Part shown: positions 51,543-59,706 of the stretch, one piece after another
Layout: the number at the start of each line of letters is the position of its first letter
Numbering within the stretch: the stretch's first letter is position 1
NCBI RefSeq assembly: GCF_003323715.1
Contig: NZ_QOIN01000061.1
Coordinates: forward strand, 111,674 to 175,673
Direction: 5' to 3'
From: Streptomyces diacarni
Lineage (GTDB): Bacteria; Actinomycetota; Actinomycetes; Streptomycetales; Streptomycetaceae
DNA length: 64,000 nucleotides
Made by a program: the position numbers and the translations under genes
The notes under the pieces: model-generated
Databases searched by the model: none
The model's input: the letters and a program-made list of their open reading frames with translations, nothing else
Told to the model about the DNA's origin: nothing

Positions 51543-52844
51543 TCAGCGGTGTTCGACCGGGAGGACGGGTTCTCCGCGGGAGAGCTGCATCGCGGACATG
51601 GGGAGCCGTGCGAGGGAGGCCCGGTGGCGTGCGCGTGCGGCTTCGAGCGGTTCGCGGCCGACGACGGTGCCGTTCTCGACGAGCCGGACCTGGAGCTGGT
51701 GGTCGGCGAGCTCGTCGGGTACGGGGCCGCTGCCGACGATCTCGGCCTCGGCCACGCCGTCGGCGTCCAGCGGCCTGGCGGCCCACTTGGCGCCGCCGAG
51801 GGAGGTCTTGCCGCCGAGGGAGCGTTTGGACACGGGCCGCAGCGGGGCAGCGGGGTCGTCGCTGTCGGCGCGGGCGACCAGCTTGTAGACCATGGAGGCC
51901 GTGGGATGGCCGCTGCCGGTGACGAGCTGGGTGCCGACGCCGTAGGCGTCGACGGGCGCGGCGGCCAGGGAGGCGATGGCGTACTCGTCGAGGTCGCTGG
52001 TGACGACGATCCTGGTCCTGGTGGCGCCGAGTTCGTCGAGCTGCTGGCGTACGCGGTGGGCGACGAGCAGCAGGTCGCCGGAGTCGATGCGGACGGCGCC
52101 GAGCTCGGGTCCGGCCACGTCGACGGCGGTGCGGACGGCTTCGGCGACGTCGTAGGTGTCGACGAGCAGCGTGGTGCCGCTGCCGAGGGAGTCGACCTGG
52201 GCGCGGAAGGCGTCGCGTTCGGTGTCGTGGAGGAGGGTGAAGGCGTGGGCGCTGGTGCCGACGGTGGGGATGCCGTAGCGGAATCCGGCGGCGAGGTCGG
52301 AGGTGGTGTCGAAGCCGCCGACGTAGGCGGAGCGGGAGGCGGCGACGGCGCCGAGTTCGTGGGTGCGGCGGGCGCCCATCTCGATCAGGGGGCGGCCGCC
52401 GGCGGCGGCGGCCATGCGGGAGGCCGCGGCGGCGACGGCGGAGTCGTGGTTGAGGATGGAGAGGATCACCGTCTCCAGCAGCACGCACTCGGCGAAGGTG
52501 CCTTCGACGCGCAGCAGCGGCGAGCCGGGGAAGTAGGCCTCGCCCTCGGGGTAGCCGAGGATGTCGCCGCGGAAGCGGTAGCCGGCGAGCCACTCCAGGG
52601 TGGGCTCGTCGACGACGTGGGTCTCGCCGAGGAAGCGGAGCATCTGGTCGTCGAAGCGGAAGTTCTCGACGGCGTCGAGGACGCGTCCGGTGCCGGCGAC
52701 GACCCCGTAGCGGCGGCCCTCGGGCAGCCTGCGGGTGAAGACCTCGAAGACGGAGCGGCGCTCGGCGGTTCCGGCGTGCAGGGCGGCCTGGAGCATCGTC
52801 AGCTCGTACTGGTCGGTGAAGAGCGCGGTCGAGGGGACGGACAC
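51543..52844 (-). CDS. pncB: Nicotinate phosphoribosyltransferase
   Basis: 433 residues, converting nicotinate and PRPP to nicotinate mononucleotide. The N-terminus TALFTDQYELTMLQAAL is diagnostic; FEVFTRRLPEGRRYGVVAGTGR and VRIDSGDLLLVAHRVRQQL (phosphate-binding region) follow, then GVGTQLVTGSGHPTASMVYKL. GTG at 52844 (VSVPSTALFTDQ) with an AGACAGG upstream is chosen over the ATG at 52922. It is divergent from clpS. Confidence 0.95.
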   Translation of the reverse strand: MSVPSTALFTDQYELTMLQAALHAGTAERRSVFEVFTRRLPEGRRYGVVAGTGRVLDAVENFRFDDQMLRFLGETHVVDEPTLEWLAGYRFRGDILGYPEGEAYFPGSPLLRVEGTFAECVLLETVILSILNHDSAVAAAASRMAAAAGGRPLIEMGARRTHELGAVAASRSAYVGGFDTTSDLAAGFRYGIPTVGTSAHAFTLLHDTERDAFRAQVDSLGSGTTLLVDTYDVAEAVRTAVDVAGPELGAVRIDSGDLLLVAHRVRQQLDELGATRTRIVVTSDLDEYAIASLAAAPVDAYGVGTQLVTGSGHPTASMVYKLVARADSDDPAAPLRPVSKRSLGGKTSLGGAKWAARPLDADGVAEAEIVGSGPVPDELADHQLQVRLVENGTVVGREPLEAARARHRASLARLPMSAMQLSRGEPVLPVEHR

Positions 52845-52973
52845 CGGCAGACCTGTCTCCGTCCGCCGGGCGTGTTCCTGCCGGTTCTCGTGCGGGGGCT
52901 GTCCCTGGGGGGATTCCAGCACTGCTGCTCACCTCGTGTGTTCGGGTAGGTCGCTGCGAGCGTACCCCGGATT

Positions 52974-52988
52974 TCGTCAGGATGACGA
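52974..52988. promoter_or_regulatory. Dyad in the pncB/clpS divergent promoter
   Basis: TCGTCA, GGA, TGACGA: a perfect 6+3+6 inverted repeat in an AT-richer patch, about 130 bases before the pncB start and 60 before clpS. It is a candidate repressor site, possibly for NAD-related control of pncB. Confidence 0.4.
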
Positions 52989-53049
52989 TATACGGTCGCC
53001 GTGGCCGCCGTTTGGGCGCCCGTGGGTGCCGGGTGGCAGCATGGGACCT

Positions 53050-53355
53050 GTGAGTGTCGCCACCCCGATGGAGATCGAGCGCCCGGAGACCAGCGAGGAG
53101 CCCGTGGAGGTTCCTGAGCCGGATGTGCCCTGGGTGACCGTCGTGCACAACGACCCGGTCAATCTCATGAGCTATGTGACCTACGTGTTCCAGGCGTACT
53201 TCGGCTATTCGAAGGAGAAGGCGAAGAAACTGATGCTCGACGTCCACCACAAGGGGCGCGCCATCGTCTCCAGCGGTACCCGCGAGGAGATGGAGCGCGA
53301 CGTGCAGGCCATGCACAGCTACGGGCTGTGGGCGACGCTCACCCAGGACCGCTGA
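53050..53355 (+). CDS. clpS: ATP-dependent Clp protease adaptor ClpS
   Basis: A 101-residue N-end-rule adaptor delivering substrates to ClpAP/ClpCP. The disordered acidic N-terminus (about 25 residues) is followed by the ClpS core, with VVHNDPVNLMSYVTYVFQAYFGYS forming the substrate pocket and KGRAIVSSGTREEMERDVQAMHSYGL the Clp interface. GTG at 53050 is preferred; an ATG at 53041 is possible. Its stop overlaps the DUF2017 start (TGATG). Confidence 0.95.
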   Translation: MSVATPMEIERPETSEEPVEVPEPDVPWVTVVHNDPVNLMSYVTYVFQAYFGYSKEKAKKLMLDVHHKGRAIVSSGTREEMERDVQAMHSYGLWATLTQDR

Positions 53356-54050
53356 TGGCGGGGCAGTTCGAGTCGGCCGAGGCCGGCGGCGCGGCCATCG
53401 CGCTGGACGAGGTGGAGATCTCGATCCTGCGGAGCCTGACGGTGCAGCTGCTGGAGCTGATCGGCCCCGGCACCGAGCCGGCCGAGCCGCCGAGGCCGGA
53501 GACCCCGCCGGGTGAGGGCGTCAGGGGCGACAGCCTGGAGGAGGAGCTGGCGGGCATCGAGGGCGTCTCCTGGCCGTCGTTCGCCGACGGGCCCAGCGAG
53601 CCGCCCGCCGATCCGGTGCTGGCGCGGCTCTTCCCCGACGCCTACGGCCCAGGTCCTGGCCCCGGGCCTTCTCCCGATGCGGAGCCGGGCAGCGACGAGG
53701 CCGCGCGGGCCCGGCACGACCGGTCCGCCTCGGCGGAGTTCCGCCGCTACACGGAGAACGACCTGCGGGCGCGCAAGCGGGAGGACGGGCTGGCCGTCGT
53801 CCGGTCGCTGGACGCGCTGACGCCGGGCGACCGCGGGGCCGTGCTGACGCTCGGCCCGGAGGAGTCCCGGCGGTGGCTGGGCACGCTCAACGACCTGCGG
53901 CTGGCGCTCGGCACCCGTCTGGAGGTGTCCGAGGACAGCGACGAGGAGCTGTACTCGCTGCCCGACTCCGACGAGCGCAAGCCGTTGGTGATGGCGTACC
54001 TGTGGCTCGGCAGCCTCCAGGAGACACTGGTCGAGACACTGACGCCCTGA
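53355..54050 (+). CDS. DUF2017 domain protein
   Basis: A 231-residue soluble protein of unknown function, translationally coupled to clpS, an association conserved in actinobacteria. The DUF2017 core (about residues 12-40 and 115-231) includes ALDEVEISILRSLTVQLLEL at the start and RLALGTRLEVSEDSDEE with YLWLGSLQETLVETL at the end. A Pro-rich linker sits between. ATG at 53355 shares a base with the clpS stop. Confidence 0.92.
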   Translation: MAGQFESAEAGGAAIALDEVEISILRSLTVQLLELIGPGTEPAEPPRPETPPGEGVRGDSLEEELAGIEGVSWPSFADGPSEPPADPVLARLFPDAYGPGPGPGPSPDAEPGSDEAARARHDRSASAEFRRYTENDLRARKREDGLAVVRSLDALTPGDRGAVLTLGPEESRRWLGTLNDLRLALGTRLEVSEDSDEELYSLPDSDERKPLVMAYLWLGSLQETLVETLTP

Positions 54051-54132
54051 ACGCTTTCTCTTCCCGGCCTCGGGCGCCGAGGCCCAGGCCCTTCGGATTG
54101 CCCCTTTTCGTCCGGGTTTTCCCCGCTCCAGT

Positions 54133-54168
54133 GTTCGTTAAATGATGAGCAAAGACCGGTTAACGAAC
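54133..54168. promoter_or_regulatory. Spaced 9-bp inverted repeat
   Basis: GTTCGTTAA (54133-54141) and its exact reverse complement TTAACGAAC (54160-54168), separated by 18 bases. The AT-rich arms are unusual here and suit a dimeric regulator or looped site upstream of the permease. Confidence 0.5.
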
Positions 54169-54221
54169 GGATCACGGCGGGAATTTTTCCGGGTGCGATG
54201 TCCGTCTCTGCCCCTTCTATC

Positions 54222-54237
54222 TGTGGTCTGTACCACT
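54222..54237. promoter_or_regulatory. DasR-element-like dyad before the amino-acid permease
   Basis: TGTGGTCTGTACCACT matches 12 of 16 positions of the DasR consensus and contains the perfect dyad GTGGT-CTGT-ACCAC. It is about 170 bases before the start. It could bind DasR or another HutC-type GntR protein. Confidence 0.4.
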
Positions 54238-54408
54238 CGTCGTGGACAGTCCTCCGTGGTACACCTGCACGATCCGCTGTCTCGCGGGCACCACCCCTGC
54301 CCGCGCAGTGGCGCACACGCCGGCCGATCGCCGGCACGCACAACTCCATCCGGGGGGATCGGAACCCGATCCGGACAGGCCGGGTCGGTATGGAGAAAGG
54401 CGCACCAC

Positions 54409-55941
54409 ATGACCTCCGAGCAGGTCGCGGACGGCAGGGGAGAACCCGGATCCGCAAGCACGGGCGGTAGCGGCGACGGAGCCGGGCCTTCCGACGAGGG
54501 CTACCAGCGAGGGCTGGGCAGTCGCCAGGTCCAGATGATCGCCATCGGCGGTGCCATCGGTGTCGGCCTGTTCATGGGGGCCGGTGCGAACATCGCCAAG
54601 GCGGGACCCAGCATCATCCTGATGTACGCCCTGGCGGGCGTCGTCATCTTCTTCATCATGCGGGCGCTGGGCGAGCTGCTGATGTACCGGCCCGTCTCCG
54701 GCAGCTTCGCGGAGTACGCCCGCGAGTTCCTCGGGCCGTTCTTCGGCTTCGTGACGGGCTGGACGTACTGGCTGCTGTGGGTCGTGACCGGCATGGCCGA
54801 GCTGACCGCGGCGGCGATCTACATCCACTACTGGTTCCCTGACATTCCGCAGTGGGTCAGCGCGCTGGTCTTCCTGGTGGTGCTGTTCGGGGTGAACCTG
54901 ATCTCGGTGAAGGTCTTCGGCGAGGTCGAGTTCTGGTTCTCGATGATCAAGGTCACCGCGATCATCGGAATGATCGTGATCGGTCTCGGCGTGCTCACCC
55001 TGGGCTTCTCTCAGGCCGGCGACACCGCGGCCGTCAGCAACCTGTGGGCCCACGACGGCTTCTTCCCGACCGGCATCGGCTCCAGCCTGATGACGCTCCA
55101 GGGCGTGATGTTCGCCTACATCGCGGTCGAGCTGGTCGGTATCACGGCGGGCGAGAGCCAGGACCCCAAGACGACGCTGCCCAAGGCGATCAACACGCTG
55201 CCGTGGCGCATCATCATCTTCTACGTCGGCTCGCTGCTCGTGATCCTCTCGGTGGTCAAGTGGACCGAGTTCTCCGACGGCGTGAGCCCCTTCGTGGCGG
55301 CCTTCGGCAAGATCGGCATTCCGCTCGGCGCCGGCATCGTCAACTTCGTCGTGCTGACCGCGGCGCTCTCCTCCTGCAACTCCGGGATGTACTCCACCGG
55401 CCGCATGCTGCGTGACCTGGCGGAGAACCGGGAGGCGCCGACGTACTTCGGCAAGCTGAACGCACGGCACTCCCCGGCGGCGGGCATCACCATCTCGGTG
55501 CTGCTCATGGGCATCGGCGTGGTGCTCAACTACGTGGTGCCGGAGAAGGCGTTCGCCTACGTCACCTCGGTCGCCACCGCGTGCGGTATCTGGACGTGGA
55601 TGATGATCCTCATCAGCCACCTGCTCTACCGGCGCGGGGTCGTCGCCGGGCGGCTGCCGAAGTCCAGCTTCCCCGCGCCGGGCGGCAGCCTCTTCAGCTG
55701 GGTCGCGCTGCTCTTCCTCACCATGGTGCTGGTGATCGTCGCGCTCGACTCGACGGCGCGGATCTCGCTGTACGTCGGTGCGGGATGGGCCGTGGTGCTG
55801 GGTGCCTACTGGCTGCTGCACGCCCGCCACACCGCGCACGCGCACCGCACCTCGCGGAGCGTGGAAGCGGCCCCCGCGATCGCCGACGCGGTCCCGGGCG
55901 CCGGCACGCTCGCGCCGGAGGCCGCCACCGGCCAGGACTGA
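54409..55941 (+). CDS. Amino-acid permease (APC superfamily)
   Basis: A 510-residue 12-helix inner-membrane transporter of the amino-acid transporter (AAT) group, with the start of helix 1 QVQMIAIGGAIGVGLFMGAG and the consensus ALGELLMYRPVSGSFAEYARE. It resembles proline, GABA or D-serine/alanine permeases; substrate not fixed by sequence. ATG at 54409 has GAAAGG eight bases upstream. The tail is Ala/Pro-rich. Confidence 0.93.
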   Translation: MTSEQVADGRGEPGSASTGGSGDGAGPSDEGYQRGLGSRQVQMIAIGGAIGVGLFMGAGANIAKAGPSIILMYALAGVVIFFIMRALGELLMYRPVSGSFAEYAREFLGPFFGFVTGWTYWLLWVVTGMAELTAAAIYIHYWFPDIPQWVSALVFLVVLFGVNLISVKVFGEVEFWFSMIKVTAIIGMIVIGLGVLTLGFSQAGDTAAVSNLWAHDGFFPTGIGSSLMTLQGVMFAYIAVELVGITAGESQDPKTTLPKAINTLPWRIIIFYVGSLLVILSVVKWTEFSDGVSPFVAAFGKIGIPLGAGIVNFVVLTAALSSCNSGMYSTGRMLRDLAENREAPTYFGKLNARHSPAAGITISVLLMGIGVVLNYVVPEKAFAYVTSVATACGIWTWMMILISHLLYRRGVVAGRLPKSSFPAPGGSLFSWVALLFLTMVLVIVALDSTARISLYVGAGWAVVLGAYWLLHARHTAHAHRTSRSVEAAPAIADAVPGAGTLAPEAATGQD

Positions 55942-55949
55942 GGCCCGCC

Positions 55950-55972
55950 GCGCCCGACCGCCGGTCGGGCGC
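55950..55972 (+). terminator. Terminator after the amino-acid permease
   Basis: Perfect 10-bp stem GCGCCCGACC/GGTCGGGCGC with a GCC loop, nine bases past the stop. Confidence 0.7.
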
Positions 55973-56117
55973 GCCGCGCAGCCCGCAGCGCCCCGGGGCC
56001 GGCCCGTACCGCACACCGGTACGGTCCGGCCCCTCGCGTGTCCGAGGGCGGCCGCACGGGGTCCGCGTCCCGGGCGGGGCCGGACGCGTGTGCGGGGGCG
56101 TGCATATCCTTGCCCCC

Positions 56118-56543
56118 ATGCTGACCATCACGCAGGAGCTGCACGACCGGATCGTCGCCCACGCCCGCCAGGACCACCCCGACGAGGCCTGCGGCGTGAT
56201 CGCGGGGCCGGTCGGTGAGGGCCGCCCCGAGCGGTTCATCCCGATGCTGAACGCGGCCCGCTCGCCCACCTTCTACGAGTTCGACTCCGGCGATCTGCTC
56301 AAGCTCTACCGCGAGATGGACGACCGCGACGAGGAGCCGGCGGTGATCTACCACTCGCACACGGCCACCGAGGCCTACCCGTCGCGGACGGACATCTCCT
56401 ACGCCAACGAGCCGGGCGCCCACTACGTCCTGGTCTCCACCGCCGAGTGCGGGAACGACGATGGTCCGTTCTCCTTCCGCTCGTTCCGCATCGTGGACGG
56501 CGAGGTGACCGAGGAGGAAGTGGAGATCGTCGAGAGCTACTGA
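56118..56543 (+). CDS. mec: Mec-type JAMM (M67) metalloprotease releasing cysteine from CysO
   Basis: A 141-residue zinc protease. The JAMM motif is complete: DEACGVI supplies the glutamate, then His79-x-His81-x7-Ser89-x2-Asp92 in YHSHTATEAYPSRTD. In mycobacteria the homologue cuts the cysteine from the CysO-cysteine adduct made by CysM. Here cysO and cysM lie just downstream, with a 36-codon leader peptide gene between, supporting the same role. ATG at 56118. Confidence 0.93.
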   Translation: MLTITQELHDRIVAHARQDHPDEACGVIAGPVGEGRPERFIPMLNAARSPTFYEFDSGDLLKLYREMDDRDEEPAVIYHSHTATEAYPSRTDISYANEPGAHYVLVSTAECGNDDGPFSFRSFRIVDGEVTEEEVEIVESY

Positions 56544-56633
56544 CGCGCGCGTCTCCCACGATGGTGAGACGGATTCGTCCGCATGATGAAACCGAGATCC
56601 GATTTCCCGTCCGGGAATCGTTACGATGAGCCC

Positions 56634-56744
56634 ATGGTTGTCCACGACGTGAGCGCTTTCGACAAGACCCCGGGCATGCTGCTCGTGGCGCGCCTGCACG
56701 TCGACCTGTGCCGCCTCGCCAGCGCGATCTGTCGGCCGGCCTGA
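56634..56744 (+). CDS. Cysteine-type leader peptide upstream of cysO-cysM
   Basis: A 36-codon frame starting with ATG and ending RLHVDLCRLASAICRPA, the C-terminal signature of short leader peptides found upstream of sulfur and cysteine genes in actinobacteria. It encodes Cys26 and Cys33 near its end. It lies 90 bases after mec and 125 bases before cysO, the right place for translation-based attenuation in which scarce cysteinyl-tRNA stalls the ribosome. I do not see a clean terminator/antiterminator pair in the 125 bases that follow, so the mechanism is inferred. Confidence 0.75.
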   Translation: MVVHDVSAFDKTPGMLLVARLHVDLCRLASAICRPA

Positions 56745-56869
56745 CCCGCGCTCCACGCGGCGCGGTGTTCGCCCGGCGCCCCGCCCCCGCGGTAACGGCG
56801 TGTGCGCCCCCGCCTGCCCGCAGCAGAAGCCAGCAGAAGCCACTCTTCCTCTCCGACAGGAGCACTCTC

Positions 56870-57163
56870 ATGGCCATCGAGGTCCGCATTCCGACCATCC
56901 TCCGCACCTACACCGACGGCCAGAAGGCGGTCGAGGGCACGGGCGCCACCGTCGGCGAGCTGTTCGCCGACCTGGAGAGCAGGCACGCCGGGATCCAGGA
57001 CCGTCTGGTGGACGGCGGTGAGCTGCGCCGCTTCGTGAACGTCTACCTCAACGACGAGGACGTGCGCTTCCTGAACGGCATCTCCACCCAGCTCAGCGAC
57101 GGCGACAGCGTCACCATCCTGCCCGCCGTGGCCGGAGGGTCGCTCCCTGTGGGCATGCGCTGA
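56870..57163 (+). CDS. cysO: Sulfur-carrier protein CysO (ThiS/MoaD family)
   Basis: A 97-residue ubiquitin-fold carrier whose C-terminal glycine is converted to a thiocarboxylate that donates sulfur in cysteine synthesis. The fold ends ILPAVAGG with the di-glycine at residues 89-90, but seven more residues (SLPVGMR) follow, so the protein must be trimmed before activation; the neighbouring JAMM protease is the obvious candidate. ATG at 56870 has AGGAG eight bases upstream. Its stop overlaps the cysM start. Confidence 0.93.
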   Translation: MAIEVRIPTILRTYTDGQKAVEGTGATVGELFADLESRHAGIQDRLVDGGELRRFVNVYLNDEDVRFLNGISTQLSDGDSVTILPAVAGGSLPVGMR

Positions 57164-58113
57164 TGCGCTACGACTCCCCGCTCGACGCCGTCGGCAACAC
57201 GCCGCTCGTCCGGCTGCCCCGGCTCTCGCCCTCCGAGGACGTACGGATCTGGGCGAAGCTGGAGGACCGCAACCCGACCGGCTCCGTGAAGGACCGCCCC
57301 GCCCTGCACATGGTCGAACAGGCCGAGAAGGAAGGGCGGTTGCATCCTGGCTGCACCATTTTGGAGCCGACCTCGGGCAACACCGGCATCTCGCTGGCGA
57401 TGGCGGCCAAGCTCAAGGGCTACCGGATCGTCTGCGTCATGCCGGAGAACACCAGCGAGGAGCGCCGCCAGCTGCTCGCCATGTGGGGAGCGGAGATCAT
57501 CTCCTCCCCGGCGGCGGGCGGCTCGAACACGGCGGTGCGGGTGGCCAAGGAGCTGGCGGCCGAGCACCCGGACTGGGTGATGCTCTACCAGTACGGCAAC
57601 CCGGACAACGCGGGCGCCCACTACGCGACGACGGGCCCCGAGATCCTCGCCGACCTGCCGTCGGTCACCCACTTCGTCGCCGGCCTGGGCACCACGGGCA
57701 CGCTGATGGGCGCGGGCCGCTATCTGCGCGAGCAGCGTCCCGGCATCCGGATCGTCGCCGCCGAGCCGCGCTACGACGACCTGGTCTACGGGCTGCGCAA
57801 CCTGGACGAGGGCTTCGTGCCCGAGCTGTACGACGAGTCGGTGCTCACCACCCGCTTCTCCGTCGGCTCCGAGGACGCGGTCACCCGTACCAGACAACTC
57901 CTCGCTCAGGAGGGCATCTTCGCGGGCGTCTCGACGGGGGCGGCGCTGCACGCCGCGATCGGGGTGGGCCGCAAGGCGCTGCGCGCGGGCGAGAGCGCGG
58001 ACGTGGTCTTCATCGTCGCCGACGGCGGCTGGAAGTACCTGTCGACGGGCCTCTACACCGCCGCCACGGACGAGGAGGCGGTCGCCACCGTGCAGGGCCA
58101 GCTCTGGGCGTAG
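57163..58113 (+). CDS. cysM: CysO-dependent cysteine synthase CysM
   Basis: A 316-residue PLP enzyme joining O-phosphoserine or O-acetylserine to the CysO thiocarboxylate. The PLP lysine is Lys43 in NPTGSVKDRPA, PTSGNTGISLAM binds the substrate carboxylate, and GLGTTGTLMG binds phosphate. Adjacent cysO and mec assign it to the CysO-dependent route rather than the free-sulfide CysK route. Coupled to cysO by TGATG overlap. Confidence 0.95.
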   Translation: MRYDSPLDAVGNTPLVRLPRLSPSEDVRIWAKLEDRNPTGSVKDRPALHMVEQAEKEGRLHPGCTILEPTSGNTGISLAMAAKLKGYRIVCVMPENTSEERRQLLAMWGAEIISSPAAGGSNTAVRVAKELAAEHPDWVMLYQYGNPDNAGAHYATTGPEILADLPSVTHFVAGLGTTGTLMGAGRYLREQRPGIRIVAAEPRYDDLVYGLRNLDEGFVPELYDESVLTTRFSVGSEDAVTRTRQLLAQEGIFAGVSTGAALHAAIGVGRKALRAGESADVVFIVADGGWKYLSTGLYTAATDEEAVATVQGQLWA

Positions 58114-58177
58114 GACCGCCGGTTCGAACACGCGTGCCGCCGGCTCGGGGTGCTGGTGTTCCGTTCCCCGGGCCGGG

Positions 58178-58591
58178 TCACTCGGCCAGGTGCCTGACCC
58201 GCTCCCAGGCGTCCGCGTCCACCTCGCCGTGGCGGCCTCGCAGCCGGGCGAGCCCGACCTCGGCGACCGTGCCGGGCTCCAGGTAGGCGGGGCCCTCGGC
58301 GGCGTCGGCGGGCAAGACGCGCAGCGGCGACGGCGTGGAGGTCAACCGCGCCAGCCGGGCGCCGTCCGTGCGGACGGTCAGGACGAGGAAGAGCGGCTCG
58401 GTGCCGTCCGGCAGGCTGGTGCGCCAGATCTCCCCGGGGCGGGGAAGGGGCGCCTGGCCCCGGCGGGCGGCGCGGGCCTCGCGGGCGGCACCCCGGCGCC
58501 GGGGACCGAGGCGTCCACGCCCGTCCACCAGCGCCGCCACGAAGGCGAGCAGCATCACGACGCCGAGCGCCAGCCACCAGGTGGTGTCCAC
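58178..58591 (-). CDS. Hypothetical membrane-anchored protein
   Basis: 137 residues: one N-terminal transmembrane helix (TTWWLALGVVMLLAFVAALV), a basic Arg-rich stretch, and a compact domain (PRPGEIWRTSLPDGTEPLFLVLTV...) of unknown function. GTG at 58591 has AAGGGAGG upstream and is preferred to the ATG at 58627. Convergent with cysM. Confidence 0.78.
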   Translation of the reverse strand: MDTTWWLALGVVMLLAFVAALVDGRGRLGPRRRGAAREARAARRGQAPLPRPGEIWRTSLPDGTEPLFLVLTVRTDGARLARLTSTPSPLRVLPADAAEGPAYLEPGTVAEVGLARLRGRHGEVDADAWERVRHLAE

Positions 58592-58848
58592 GCCGTGCCT
58601 CCCTTCGCCCCGTCGCTCGTCGCCCATGTGTGCGTCGCTCTTCGCCGTGTGGCGGATGCCGCCGGACCGCGCTCCGCTGCGTTCGTACCGTCAGCCGCCG
58701 GGGACCGACGCTACCCCGGGCTGGTGATTCCGCCCACACCGACGCCTCACCGAGGACGCACCGGGACCCGCGCGGCTTACGCTCGGAATTCCCCTCGTCC
58801 ACGACACGGGGACTTCTCCCGCATGCCGTCAACGGAGGTTCCCACTCC

Positions 58849-59610
58849 ATGAAGCTCACCGTCGTCGGCTGTTCCGGGTCGTTTCCGTCAACGGAGTCGG
58901 CCTGTTCGAGCTATCTCGTCGAGGACGACGGCTTCCGGCTGCTCCTGGACATGGGCAACGGCGCACTCGGTGAGCTCCAACGCCACTGCGGCCTCTACGA
59001 CCTCGACGCCATCGCGCTCAGCCACCTCCACGCCGACCACTGCATCGACATGTGCGGCTACTTCGTCGCCCGCTACTACCGCCACGAGGGCGGCCGTTGC
59101 GGCCCGATCCCGGTGCACGGCCCGCCCGGCACCGAGCAGCGGCTCACCACCGCCTACGCCGACACCCCGTCCGACTCGTCGATGAGCGAGGTCTTCGCCT
59201 TCCACGAGCTGACGGCGGGCGGCACGTTCGAGGCGGGGCCCTTCCGGGTCAGCAGCGAACTGGTCGACCACCCGGTGGAGGCGTACGCCTTCCGGGTCGA
59301 GCACGTGGCGAGCGGCAAGGTCCTGACCTACTCCGGGGACACGGGGCCGTGTCCGAACCTGGAGCGTGCCGCGCGAGGCGCGGACCTCTTCTTGTGCGAG
59401 GCCTCCTTCACGGACGGCAAGGAGCAGATCCCGGGTCTCCACCTCAACGGCAGGCAGGCGGGGCAGGTCGCCACCGGGGCCGGTGTCTCGCAGCTGGTGC
59501 TCACCCATGTGCCGCCGTGGACGGATCCGCAGGTCAACCTGCGGGACGCGAAGACCGCCTTCGACGGGCCCGTGGAGATGGCACGCCCGGGGGCCGTCTA
59601 CGAACTGTGA
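58849..59610 (+). CDS. MBL-fold metallo-hydrolase
   Basis: A 253-residue metallo-beta-lactamase-fold hydrolase of the RNase Z/ElaC-like group. The zinc motif is His59-x-His61-x-Asp63-His64 in SHLHADHCID, with later ligands in TYSGDTGPC and VLTHVPPW. The length is shorter than tRNase Z and no exosite is evident, so a phosphodiesterase or other role is equally possible. ATG at 58849 has ACGGAGG upstream. Confidence 0.92.
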   Translation: MKLTVVGCSGSFPSTESACSSYLVEDDGFRLLLDMGNGALGELQRHCGLYDLDAIALSHLHADHCIDMCGYFVARYYRHEGGRCGPIPVHGPPGTEQRLTTAYADTPSDSSMSEVFAFHELTAGGTFEAGPFRVSSELVDHPVEAYAFRVEHVASGKVLTYSGDTGPCPNLERAARGADLFLCEASFTDGKEQIPGLHLNGRQAGQVATGAGVSQLVLTHVPPWTDPQVNLRDAKTAFDGPVEMARPGAVYEL

Positions 59611-59665
59611 GGGCCGCCGCCTCTGCCCGCTGCCCCGGGGGGCCGGGCGGGGTCGCGCCGAATGC

Positions 59666-59700
59666 GACGGGCCGCACCGCTGTGTGCGGTACGGCCCGTC
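59666..59700. terminator. Bidirectional terminator between the MBL gene and nagE2
   Basis: A 15-bp stem with one mismatch, GACGGGCCGCACCGC and GCGGTACGGCCCGTC, around a TGTGT loop. It serves two convergent genes. Confidence 0.8.
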
Positions 59701-59706
59701 GGGCGG

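Larger units (their letters stand above)
54051..54408. other. Promoter region of the amino-acid permease gene
   Basis: 358 bases without a gene. It contains two candidate operators listed separately (54133-54168 and 54222-54237) and a second partial GTGGTACACC element near 54256. The first 80 bases follow the DUF2017 stop and may contain its terminator, but no strong stem is seen. Confidence 0.5.
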
